Shown: piece after piece, positions 22,269 to 33,082 of the stretch
Layout of the letters: each line of letters begins with the position of its first letter
How positions within the stretch are numbered: position 1 is the first letter of the stretch
Assembly: GCA_030686995.1 (NCBI GenBank)
Contig: CM060691.1
Coordinates: 62,719,838-62,783,837 of the forward strand
Direction of reading: 5' to 3'
Length of the DNA stretch: 64,000 nt
Source of the DNA: Artemisia argyi
Taxonomy: Eukaryota; Streptophyta; Magnoliopsida; Asterales; Asteraceae
Made by a program: the position numbers and the translations under genes
The notes under the pieces: model-generated
Told to the model about the DNA's origin: nothing
The model's input: only the letters and a program-made list of their open reading frames with translations
The model's database searches: none

Positions 22269-25200
22269 TGATTGAGCCTGAACCATCAGATTATTATTGA
22301 CCAAGGTCAACAAGTCAAAGACAGCCTAGAATCAATACTCCGGTGGATAGTATAGTGTTTCCCCGGGTCGTTATGTCCCAACGAGATTGAAATGGTGCTT
22401 TTGAAATCGTTTATGAGTGAGTGGGACTGAGGACAGTAGCCCAGATGATATGGAATTGATTTTGCTACTGTTATTTTGGTGTTGGTACACAGATATAATA
22501 TTCACAAAAATCAGATACCAGATATATGCACAAATTCACAATTAAGATCACGTAACGGACTGGAAAAGTGGGTTTTTGGTATTTAACAAACTACAGGGGG
22601 TGCTTTTGACACTTTTTGAAACTTAAAATTAAAAATGAAAAATGAAATTATGAAAATGATTAAAATACTATTTAAATATTATTTAATTAATTAAACTATT
22701 TAAAATCTAATTTAAATTAACTAATAATTATAACTAATACAAATTAAACTAAAAAGTTGCAAAAATATTTTCTAAACCTAAATTAGAACTTGAAGAAAGT
22801 ATAAAAAAATAAAAATAAATGTTTTTGTCTTTTTGTGAGTTTTTTATAAATTGAAAACTATTTAACTTAATTAAACTAATTAAACTACTTTTAATTAATA
22901 TTAATACTAAATTAACTTAGAAAATTACAAGAAAATTTATAAAATTACTTAACCATCACAGGAATCCTACAAAATTATAAAAACTCTAAAAATTATGTTC
23001 AAAGATTAAACAACTAATTATTTACCTTTTAATTAACTTAAGTCTATTTTAAACAAATAAAATAAGAAAAATAGAAAATGAACAGTAGAATCTCAAAATA
23101 TATTTTCTAAAAACTTATTATACTATATTAGAGCTAGGAAAAATATAAAAACTAAGTTTAACCTTATAAAAACTAAATATGATATTTATTACTTAATATT
23201 AATTAATAATAAAGAAAACTAAAATTAAATCTAATTAACACTAAATTACAAAATAAAAATCTGAAAAAATTATCAAAATTACTTTACTATATAAGGTATT
23301 TAATAAAAATATAAAATTGACAAGTACTTAATTAAAATCTAAAAATGAAAATTAAAATTAAATTGAATTAAATAGAAACTATCACTTATTTTAAATTGGG
23401 TTTTTCTTGGATTTTCTTTTACAAACAAACTTTAACACTAAAAATAGAAAACTTTTGTAAAACAACTTTTGAAAATAGCTTATAAATAAGCTATTACACC
23501 CCCTTATCTTAAACAGTTGACTTTGGTTGATTGTTTGGTCAAATGTGGTCAAATGGCTTTGAGTGGGGTCCACAATGGATAAATCAGATTCACATAAGTT
23601 GTTTGAACAAATTTAAGCCAGAAAAACACAAAGGGGATCACAAAATAAGCTAATAAGTATAAATAAGCACTTCCAAAATCTAATTCCTACTAAGAACTGG
23701 GACAGAGTTAAGAAGCTAAACTAGGTGGGGTCCACTGGGTTATAGGTCAAACCTATGGTCAAACTAGAAGCCCTGGTAGGAGGGGGTTGGGAGAACCAAA
23801 CTCTAGGGTGTGGGGCCCACTGTGGTGGCCACAAAACCACCACAAAGTGGTGGTTGTGGGCTGGGTAACTGCTGGTGCAGAGCAGTTGGTTTGCCCTGCA
23901 GCCCTCTTTGGAGGGTTGTGGGGCCCACAGATAAAATCACAAAAATAAGATAAGGGGGGGGAATCAAAAGCTGGGGTGGTAGACAACAAAACCTAAAAGT
24001 TTCATAGGCTAACACATAGCTCAAAATTCAGAACAATTCATGCTATTTTGGTAAAAACTGACAAAGGTGAACATTTGACTTTTTTGCTAAAACTTGTAAC
24101 TTTGACTTTCTCCAACTTCTGATGGATCTTATGAGTTTATGAAGTTACAATAAACTATAATAAAGCTAACCTAAGCTAAAAACATGATTTGTAAGTTGAT
24201 GGTGAGGTTTTGTGCACCCAAAGGTCCAACAGTGGACTGTCAAAGGTATTTGGGTGGATTTTTGACTTTGGTTGTTTAGAACTTGGATTTTTGACTTTAA
24301 ATACCCTACATTGGCCTAGGTTAACATGCTCATGCTAAAACAACAACAAACCAACACAAATAACACAGCATACTATACTAATCCAAACACCCCTTGAAAA
24401 CTGTTTTTAACAATTTTTTGAAGCAAATTAATGATTTAAACATTGAAACTGAGATATGAGGCCATACTGAGCTATAATTAACAAGAACAAGCAGATTTAA
24501 ACAACAACAAATAGTTATAACTACTGGGCACAAATTATGCAAAAAGAAAATATGGAACAGTTATTCTTACAAATGTCCAAAGCTTAGCATTGAGTGAACC
24601 AGGACCAAAAGACCAACCTACTATCCCCCATGGGATTTCTAAACCAAACTCCATGCCATTGCTACTTCTCTTTTCTTCTTCTGCTTCAATTTTTGATTTT
24701 TTTATTTATTTATTGAGTATTTTTTTTATTTTCTAAATTTTTTAATGAAACTTTAATTATGCTGAGGTTTCAAAGATCTAATGACTTAAGTATGCTTGAT
24801 AACACTTGTTTGAACAGTACACATCTATACTTAACAACTTTTAATTGAAAAGGAGAAATTTAACAAATTTTTTAGATGAAAACTAAATTCTGAACTTGGA
24901 ACTTAATCAACTGATTAAAACAACTTTTGATTACACTAATGAGTCTGAGATTACACTTTTAAACTGAAATTGGTATTTAGAAAACTAAAAATAAATTACA
25001 ACGACATACTATATTACATTACATTAACTACTCTAATACTTTTTCTTCCCTGCAGCTTCTCTTCTCTTTATAGCTTCCAACATGTTGTATGTGGGACCCA
25101 CTGGGACATTTCCCACCAAAAATATCATCAATTGGATCACTTATGCTCTCTTTCCACTTTTGGCGGGAAAGGTGGGTTTGACTACTAGGACTGTGTTTGC

Positions 25201-26133
25201 GTGTGTAGGGGGGTGGAAGGTGATTGGTGTCTTAGGGAGTGAAATGAAGGGATAAGGATGGTGGCAGAGGCAAGTGGAGGGGGGGGGGGGCAAAACCAGG
25301 GATGGAATTGGTGGTTTTCTGGTTTTGGGAAGGAAGAAGGGAAAAGGGAAGGTGGGCGGTTTTGACTTTTGTTGACCCTGGGGATGGGTTTATTTTGGTG
25401 TTGGGCTGGGGAAATGGATGGGCCCAAGATAAGGAAGTGGGGTGGACTTGGACTTAGATTTAGGAGTAGTATTTTTAGTGTTGGATCCGGTTTTGGTTTT
25501 TGATATACACAAGGACCTATTTTGTAAATTACCGAAAGTTGAGGGGTAGGATTTGGCATTTTTCCAATTTATTTTCAAGGATGTATTATGCCACATTATG
25601 AATAATGTAAGGTTCTGTGATGATTTTTCAATTTTATTTTCACCAGGGACTGAAACCGTCAAACTTTCAAACTTCAGGGACCAAACATGTAATTTCACCA
25701 AACTTTCTAACCAAGGACCAAACCTGCCATAAAAGATTAGTATAAGGACAAAATTTGTTTTTCTCAAAGTTTTAATATCCCAGGGATCATTTTTGACAAT
25801 TTTCCAAACTTCAGGGACTAAACTTGACAATTTGTGAAACTTTGCACCAAAGGACTAATTATGTAACTTTATGATTTAAAAGGACATTTGGTGACTTTTT
25901 CAAGTTTTTAGAACGACCAGGGACTAGATTTGACAACTTTTGAAAGATGAGGGACTAAAACTGCCAATTAAGCAAACTTTGTGCGTTTTTCATCTGTTTT
26001 TGATACTTTTGCATTTGAAACATGTAAAACATTTTCCTGGGATATTTTCACTATTTTGATTCATTATTGAGTGTTTTTAGATGTTTTGGCAGCTCAGAGA
26101 AGGTAAAAATGATGAGTATTTGCACACTCATCA
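22269..26133 (-). repeat. Tat-like element 5' LTR (3865 bp)
   Basis: The plus strand starts TGATTGAGCC and ends ACTCATCA, so the ends share TGAT/ATCA. The segment 22600-23400 is over three-quarters AT. A run of 12 G lies at 25279-25290. The segment 25503-26133 matches the partial LTR at 17664-18294. ORFs here are short and not convincing. Confidence 0.88.
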
Positions 26134-27360
26134 GTTATTTATATTTTACGATCTTTGCTAAGTTTTGTTAATGACAAAGTATGAACTTTAGCTAATAGTA
26201 AATCATCAATTTAGTGTTTAAGTCTTGTTTAACTAAGGTTTACATTTCCTTTTAAACAAAACATTGTTTTTATTTCTTTAATTAGAAAGTGTCTTGTCAC
26301 ATCATATATTTATGGCAAGCTTGTGTATTTGACTTGCCATAACATCTTACACACTTTTGGAAGCTTTCCAAATTGGATTTAATGTGTTTGACTAGTTGTT
26401 GTTGATGTGACTTTGGTTGGTTTGAATTATTTATGGTAAAACCTACTACAAGCCTGGCGGAACCCTGGGGGTACACGGGCGGAACCCATCTGAGGGTTCC
26501 GCCGTATCCGCCAGACCTGCTGTTTGTTTTGCTATAAATATCAAGCCACTTGTTTGTTTTGGGTCATCATTTTTAGGACATATATTTTCATATACTCTCT
26601 CAACTAACTCAATAACATTTGACTTGTGTGATCCTTTTATGTAGCAAGGGAATTCACAAGATCATTCAAGAAGTTACAAGCTTCAACTCTAAAGTTGTAA
26701 GACTTGTTATCTTTGTAATGTATAAGCTTTGGTAGTTTATACTTCATTTGTATCATGTGTGTAGAAGTGATCGGTTAGTATTTTAGGCCTCAAAATACAT
26801 AGTGTGTCGGGAGTTGTTGTGCCCTTGTAAAAGAACTAACGGGAGTGGTTGTACCCTTGGTAAAGAACTCGACATCTAGCTTAGTGTCGGTAAAAGTGTA
26901 AGCGACGATGGGAGTGGTTGTACCCGTGTAAAAGAACTCGACATCTAGCTTAGTGTCGGTAAAAGTGTAAGCGACATTGTAAAGGTTTCTCCACCGGGAA
27001 AAGAGCTTGTTGATTAGTGCTTTTAACTCTCGAGTTGGAAACCCGGGGCGTGGATGTAGCGCAAGGAAAAAGAGTCCTTGTAGCCGAACCACGATAAACA
27101 ATCGTGTTGTGGTTTGATCGTTTCTTTCTTTGTCTTTGCTTATTACATATTGTCTTTAGCTAGAATTGTTATTCACACGTAAAGCTTTTCAAAGAATTAA
27201 ACGTGTAAAGTTGTAGGTAGAATTGTTATTCACACGTAAAGCTTTTCAAATAATTAAACAAGTAAAGTTGTGTTTATATCTTTAAACAAACGTAAAGTTT
27301 TTAAAAGATAATCAAATTAAAAAGCGGTAAACTATTCAACCCCCCTTCTAGTTTTCCACA
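26134..27360 (+). repeat. SIRE B 5' LTR, lacking its first 26 bp
   Basis: The LTR starts abruptly at the Tat-like LTR end and finishes with CTAGTTTTCCACA before the primer site. TATAAATA is at 26533-26540. A GC-rich nested palindrome lies just upstream (26454-26514). A 68-bp unit is tandemly repeated about 2.5 times at about 26810-26985. A second unit of about 58 bp is duplicated at about 27163-27272. Confidence 0.93.
26454..26540 (+). promoter_or_regulatory. LTR promoter: GC palindrome plus TATA box (SIRE B)
   Basis: GGCGGAACCC (26478-26487) and GGGTTCCGCC (26494-26503) form a perfect 10-bp inverted repeat around a 6-bp loop. An outer pair, CTGGCGGA and TCCGCCAG, encloses it. TATAAATA begins 19 bp after the outer pair. 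The 3' LTR carries the same arrangement at about 35488-35574, with one change (TCCGCTAG). Confidence 0.75.
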
Positions 27361-27375
27361 ATTGGCATCAGAGCT
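27361..27375 (+). other. Primer-binding site, tRNA-Met type (SIRE B)
   Basis: ATTGGCATCAGAGCT follows the LTR end directly. It is close to the plant Met-tRNA primer consensus, with C in place of T at one position. Confidence 0.85.
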
Positions 27376-27427
27376 ACGTTACTCAAGATCTTTAAAATAT
27401 AGTGTATTTTAAAACTTGGATCGATCC

Positions 27428-28421
27428 ATGGATTTTGAAAATCTCAAAGAAGGGCAACCTATTCAAAACCCACCGCTATTTGAAAAAGAAAACTTCCTTG
27501 AATGGAAAAGTATATTTGAAAACTATGTAAAATCAATTGATCAAGATCTTTGGCATATTATTCCTATTGGTGATTTCAAACCAACGAAAAACAAGTTTTG
27601 AAAACCAAGATGACTATTCTAAACTTGATAAAAATACTAAAGCTAAGATAATGATTTATAAAACTTTATCAAGTACCAAATATGAAAGAATGTATTTTTG
27701 TCAAACGGCTAATGATATTTGGAAAAATATAATCAACTTTCATCAAGAAATATGTCAAGTCAAAGATGATCAATTTGATCTTACATATGAATTAGAAGTT
27801 TTAGAAAAACTAATAGATAGACACTTAGTAGAAGTTAATACATGTGCTATTAGTTTAAATGTTTTAAATGAAGATACAAGTGAAGATGAGTACATGTGTC
27901 TTGATGAACTTGCTTGCGAATCATGGAATGAAACGGATGTAGACGAAGACAATGATCCGGTGGGTGATTGTCAATTTATTGAAACAACAAGCAAGGTACA
28001 TGTTGAAACCAAATATTTTTGCTTTGACACATTTATCTTAGAATTTTCTAAATTAGAAAATGAGTCTAAACTTTTAGGTAACATGAACCTAAAAACTATT
28101 TTTAACAATGAGTCTTCAAAATCTTTTGTGAATAACTTTGAAAAGGAAATCTTGTTAGAAGATAAAATGTCTAGACTTGAGAGTAATGTTGAAATTGATC
28201 TTGAATGTAAATTATGTCTAGATTACAAACATGAGATTAAAAAGCAAAATGAGAAAGGAAAAATGTTAGCTAAATTTGATGGAAGCTCAAAATCTCTTGA
28301 AAGATTGTTGAGGAGTCAAAGGTTGTTTAAAGATAAAACCGGATTAGGATTTAACTCAAAAGCACTATCAACTAGTAAAACAAAGCAAGTAAAATTTGTT
28401 AAACCTAAAAGAGAGATTTAG
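27428..28421 (+). pseudogene. Copia gag pseudogene (SIRE B), frameshifted and internally deleted
   Basis: The start is the ATG at 27428, 53 bp after the primer site. The first 57 codons read as a SIRE-type capsid start (ENFLEWKSIFENYV). A frameshift near 27590 moves the frame to one open until 28421, with LDKNTKAKIMIYKTLSS and TANDIWKNIINFHQ. After QVKDD the usual capsid core and the CCHC knuckle are missing, and an acidic segment and a Lys-rich tail follow. It cannot make a normal gag. Confidence 0.82.
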
Positions 28422-29032
28422 AGATAATTCAATCTCTAATAGAAACTTATGATAAAAGGATTAAGATTATCATGTTCTATGCTCTTATATGATTATCTAA
28501 CCTTCTTGGATACATGAGTAATTGAGTTTCCAAGTGTGTCGTCAAACCAAGATTTTACGCTTTGTGTTTATTCTCTTGATAGCATCTCTGTGCAATTTAA
28601 AAGGTACGCATTACTTAAACTTGACTTTGATTGTCTCTTGTTTCTAGCATTATGTGTTATTAGTAGCATTCTAAAGTGTTTACCTGCTATTAGTAATAAC
28701 AAAGATTAGATTCTCTGCGACAAGGAATTTCGTCATTAGTACTAGTAGGAGATATAAGGTGTTTCGGTTCTTTAACCGTCAAGAAATAAACACGAGAAAC
28801 TCTTGAGTGAGTCTCACTCAACTCTTGCTTACAAGTGAGCTAACTAAGAATTTCCTAAGTGATAAAATGTCTAACACTTTTGTGATGCTTGCAAAACAAA
28901 CTTTTGTAAAACAACATTCTTAAACACCATACTTTGGGTCTTAAATTGTGTTTTACTTCAACCACTCCTTTATGATAATTTCACATAAAACACACAAGGT
29001 GAAATAAATCACATTAGCATACATTAGGATGT
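28422..29032 (+). other. SIRE B internal region without a recognisable gene
   Basis: AT-rich sequence where gag C-terminus, protease and integrase would be expected. I see no domain motif here. Confidence 0.5.
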
Positions 29033-30140
29033 GTGGAAGAAAATGAGTTTTCAACATCTAGGATTTACACATCAAATGTGACACTTAGTCTTACGATGTT
29101 GTACCTCTTGGACTTTTTCAAAACGAATAAAGTTCATAGTGTCTTAAGTAAGGAAACCCAAAGAGTCGAGGAGTCGTTGAATATAACATTTAAAGAGAGA
29201 TCACCTCCTTCTAAGATATCATCTTTGGTAGATGATGACTTAGTCGAAAGTCCAATGATGGCAAGACAAGTATGTTGTGTAAAACATTAAGGATAAAGGT
29301 ACAAAATAACATCTTCTCACCTTGAGTCAAACATTGAATCAAGTAAAATTGACATAAGTTATAAAACTTGATTTATAGGTCATAGTTGTGTCTAAACAAA
29401 TTCAACAAAAACAGTTTTTGGAATTTAGAGTAAAACAACTAGTGAAACAAAATAGATTTTTCAAAGTAATTAAGTGATTATAGTGTCAATATTTGAAAGA
29501 CTTTTTGATAATATAAGCAAGCCCCAAAAGTAAGGGATTTTTAAAGACATTCCTAGTTACTCTCTTGTTCTCAATGGTTAAGTTATTGATAACTTATCAA
29601 GAATGAGATTAGTAAATCCGTAGGTAAAACTAAACGTAGAGAAATGTTCGGAAGACTACTTGTTCTCATAACAATTAGATCCAATATTATGTTTAGTGTT
29701 TGTCTATGTGCTCGTTTTAGAGAAGATCCTAAAACAACTCTTTAGTTGAACTTGTTTGGATACATCAAAAGGTACTACACAACTAGGATTACGGTATCCC
29801 AAAAGAACGGGAATAGAAACCATAGTGTATGCCAAATGGAATTATGTAGGTAATAAGTTGATAAGAAAAGCACGTCAACAAGCTCCACTTGAACAAGCTA
29901 ACTCGCGTCGACAACCGAATTCATCTCATCAACATTGTTATCCCTTCAACAAAGGAAGCATCGACTTCAGCAACAATCCAATCCATTATGTTCTTAATTG
30001 ACATACTGTGATCCGTCATCATCGTCTTAGTAAAAATGTTTATTGAGGAACATCTTAACTAAGAAAGTCTTATACGTTAACCATTCTGTCAACGTTTTCA
30101 CAAAACCTCTTGAATGAGAAGCATTCATCATCCCTAGGCT
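29033..30140 (+). pseudogene. Copia pol relic (SIRE B): integrase-RT linker, RT end and RNase H fragments
   Basis: Three eroded pieces in different frames. Positions 29033-29290 carry the acidic linker wording found before RT in Asteraceae SIRE elements (RVEESLNITF, LVDDDL). Positions 29642-29815 carry the RT end (IMFSVCLCARFREDPK, then YIKGTTQLGLRYPK). Positions 29816-30140 carry RNase H scraps (KGSIDFSNNPIHYV and a degraded FTKPLE). Protease, integrase core and the RT active site are absent, so large deletions removed most of pol. Confidence 0.75.
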
Positions 30141-30254
30141 TAGTCAAAGACTCATAAGACCTAAAACCTTAGTTTTGAACATTAGGATAAAACCACAAAA
30201 ATCGAGACAATCCCTTTTGAATTTTTCCCTGCAGTACCCATGGAACTCTCAGAC

Positions 30255-30300
30255 CATACGGGCGGAACCCTCCCTTTGGTTCCGCCTGGTCCGCCAAATC
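30255..30300 (+). promoter_or_regulatory. Second copy of the GC palindrome cassette (SIRE B internal)
   Basis: GGCGGAACC (30261-30269) pairs with GGTTCCGCC (30278-30286), followed by GGTCCGCCAAATCTGCAG. This is the same motif series as in the LTR promoter, here about 700 bp upstream of the ORF at 30989. A promoter role is inference. Confidence 0.5.
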
Positions 30301-30446
30301 TGCAGCATGTTTTATTTTTAATTTCAAAACCAAACACCCTCTTAATTTAACCATTGACTTTTCAAACAGCCATCACCCTCTCAAAAACACATAACTATAC
30401 GAAATTTAGGGCTTTCAATCTAACCTCTTCAAATCCAATCAACTTT

Positions 30447-30980
30447 GTAAGTGTTCTAATCATAATTGCATTTTTGATTCAAGTATAACATTCTTATTTA
30501 CATTCATTAACTAGAATCTTAAGGTTTATGCATAGAACTTTTTAATTCATGAAAAACTTGGTTGCTAACCAATCATGTCTTCCATTAGTTAAGAATTGTA
30601 TCCTTTTTGTTGTTATTTTGATTTGCCAAACACACCAAGTGCATTGTCTTTCAAAAATTGCAATCCACAACTAGAACATAACTCTTCACCACATTGTTAA
30701 AACAAATGAAAACGTTATTGAAACATCACTTGCATATTGTCTCTTGAATGCTAAAGGGGATACATAACTAATATGTATTTTCGGGTACATTCAATCGAAG
30801 ACACATTCAATTAGGAGAGTTTTGGTTATCTTTTGTTTTTATAACAAAATTCGCATAACAAAACAATTTGGGCATCAAAATGAGTCAAGATAACCAAGTC
30901 TCCACATTATTTGCATATAGGAACACATTAGAACATCCACATTGTTAAAAGTCATTAACATAAAATTTTGTGTTTTCTAG
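30447..30980 (+). other. Possible 5' leader intron of the downstream ORF (SIRE B)
   Basis: A donor-like CTTT|GTAAGTG at 30447 and an acceptor-like TTTTCTAG at 30973-30980 frame a T-rich 534-bp segment. The acceptor lies 8 bp before the ATG at 30989. Splicing is inferred from consensus only. Confidence 0.45.
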
Positions 30981-30988
30981 GAATCACC

Positions 30989-32098
30989 ATGCCTCCCGCA
31001 AATTTCTCCGATCACAAGGAAACCCTTAAGTACTTACCCAAACACCATAGGACCAAATGTCTTACTAAAGATCAAGTTGAAACCTTTAAGAGTCTAGAAA
31101 AACGCTATGTTCATGAAGGAAGAACCATTGATCCATCCTTCCTAGAGGGAACATCCATTCGCCAAAACTTTGCCGCAATCAATTTTGATTGCCTTCTAGA
31201 CATCGATGAGCAAATTTGCCCTAGGTTCATCTTAGAATTCTATGCAACCTTAAGCCTTTTCTTCGATGATGATGGTGAGTTCTCACTAACCTTTACAACC
31301 AATCAAATATCAAACATCATACCCTTGAAAGATTTTGCAACAATTCTTGGTGTTCCTAATGTTGGTACATGTCTCTACACGGATAAGTGGCCCCTTTCTA
31401 GTCTTGATTCTATTGAGCGTTTTCATCCATACGACACTCCTCTTGCGAATAAGGAAGCAATTCGTGAGCACCTATTTGTTAGAACCTCAACAACTAGGAA
31501 GAATCGTTCGGGTAACGAGGTAGATAAGGACCCTTTTGGTATGGAAATCAATGAGCTCAAACCTCAATTTAAGAAATGGGAAGAAATTCTTAGAGCCAAT
31601 GTTATAAGTTCCATAGGAAATAAAGATCATGTCAACACATGTCTTAGCTATATGCTCTATAGCATTTCCACCGGTCAACCTTTTAACTTAGCCTATTACC
31701 TCGCTAAAAGAATGGCCGACATACCATTGGTAGGAACAACCGCTCTTCCTTAAGGAATGCTTCTCACCCGCCTCTTTAGAGCAATCTCACCCATTCCTCG
31801 TAACGATAAGGGAATGTGCCTTGACTACTCTCTCATTCCTCACATCTTCATCCCTCTAAGTGATAAACGAGTCTTCAAAGCTAAGGGCGAACGTACTCGC
31901 TCACCTTCACCATCATCATCATCATCCGACATGAGCGAGGACGATAAACTTCCTAACTCCAAATTACCTCCTTTAGACTACCTTCAAGAACTCCCCGTCA
32001 TTGACAATGCATCCGAAGAATTCAAGCATACCAAAGGAATCTTCAAGTGCTTTGGAAGGTACCTAAGTAAGCTCAATAAGAAGATAGACCGGTTGTGA
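30989..32098 (+). pseudogene. Extra 3' ORF of the SIRE element, 'putative plant transposon protein' family, one premature stop
   Basis: One frame of 370 codons from ATG 30989 to TGA 32098, interrupted by a single TAA at 31751-31753. The wording (RFILEFYATL, FATILGVPNVGTCLYTDKW, LSYMLYSISTGQPFNLAYYLAKRM) matches the plant-transposon protein family often annotated as Transposase_32-like and found downstream of pol in Asteraceae Copia elements. The tail has a Ser-rich acidic stretch and a Lys-rich end. It is not a real transposase by any motif I can see, and its function is unknown. It occupies the env-like position of sireviruses but has no signal peptide or membrane segment. Confidence 0.72.
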
Positions 32099-32995
32099 GA
32101 TGCGTGATTAAGGAGTGTTTGGCTTATGAAGGTTTTAGAACCTTGTATATGTTAAACTATGTGATTTGTATTGTTTTTCACGTTCATGCTTTATTACGTT
32201 TATCGGATTATGTTTTGTATGAGCTTTTATGCATAATGACAATATTTGAGGTGTTTGTCAATTTTTATGCTTATAGTAAATTTCACTAAGTTTAGTGAAA
32301 ATCGCTAGCCCTCGGTCAAAGTCCTATGATATGAATGTCTACATGCCAAATTTTTGCATTTCCTGATCAGACATATAATAAATTTTCATTTTTAAGAGTT
32401 TTCGAAAAATTTGAAAATCGTCTCGTGGGTCAAATTAGTAGACTGTCTGATTTTTCAGACCTAGCGGATCTGGCGGTACCCTCAAATGGGTTCCGCCAGT
32501 GTAATTTTTGGGCAACCCATAAATGGCCCAACAGACCAGACGGAACCCAAAACAGGGTTCCGCCTGTGTTTCGCGAGGGTTCCGCCAGTCACCTGCAGAA
32601 ATTTGTCATTTTTCTTAAGTTTAAAACTCGTAAAGTGTCAAACGATTATCTTTAGTAAGAAACATATTCCATTATTTGCAAATACCATATTAGGACAACT
32701 CTCACTCACTAAAACAATTAGGAAGCCACTTCCCGCCAAAAATTCAAATTCAAACATAACTAACCCAAGAAACCCTTTTAAAGGATCCTTCAAACCATTG
32801 GAACATTTTCAACCAAATCACATCCTATGATCACAAAGCATTGAGTACATATGTTGGTCTTTCACTCCACCCTATTCCATTGGATTGACATCCAATGATT
32901 TGACATGTTCATGAAAATTTTCTAAATCATTTGAAACCTCAATCTTTGAATGGTAGAACATCAAATCCAAACACCCATTTCAACATCTCCCACCC
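32099..32995 (+). promoter_or_regulatory. Region between the two extra ORFs with further GC palindromes
   Basis: Positions 32462-32600 carry GGCGGTACCC/GGGTTCCGCC, then GACGGAACCC/GGGTTCCGCC, then a third GGGTTCCGCC half, ending in CACCTGCAG. This is the richest copy of the motif series also seen in the LTR and at 30255. It lies about 500 bp upstream of the ORF at 33083. No ORF in this stretch is convincing. Confidence 0.5.
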
Positions 32996-33003
32996 TATAA
33001 ATT
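32996..33003 (+). promoter_or_regulatory. TATA box upstream of the second extra ORF (SIRE B)
   Basis: TATAAATT lies 87 bp before the ATG at 33083, with a CT- and A-rich leader between. The spacing suits an RNA polymerase II start about 30 bp after the box. Confidence 0.5.
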
Positions 33004-33082
33004 TGAAAGTTTTGCAACAATTCAAATCACACCATCACCATCAAAATTTCCTCTCTCAAAACCTCAAAACCACTCCTTTGAA

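Larger units (their letters stand above)
17664..26133 (-). mobile_element. Non-autonomous Tat/Athila-like LTR element with one gag-like ORF and no pol
   Basis: Orientation comes from the primer site (Asp-tRNA type, - strand, 22263-22245) and the polypurine tract at 18311-18295. The 5' LTR is 22269-26133. The 3' LTR is the partial 17664-18294. The internal part, 3974 bp, contains one 818-codon ORF and no protease, RT, RNase H or integrase. This primer site is typical of the Tat and Athila branches of Ty3/gypsy. The LTR copies differ by about 5 of 631 bp by eye (0.8 percent), so insertion was recent. It is inserted 26 bp into the SIRE B 5' LTR. Confidence 0.88.

Noticed and set aside
25185..25830. 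Pro-rich and other ORFs on the - strand in the Tat-like LTR
   Set aside because: LTR sequence with degenerate repeats; no recognisable domain; the copy at 17664-17991 overlaps the same LTR part.
30989..32098. Env-like glycoprotein in SIRE B
   Set aside because: The position fits, but there is no signal peptide, transmembrane segment or cysteine pattern; the wording matches a different plant-transposon protein family.
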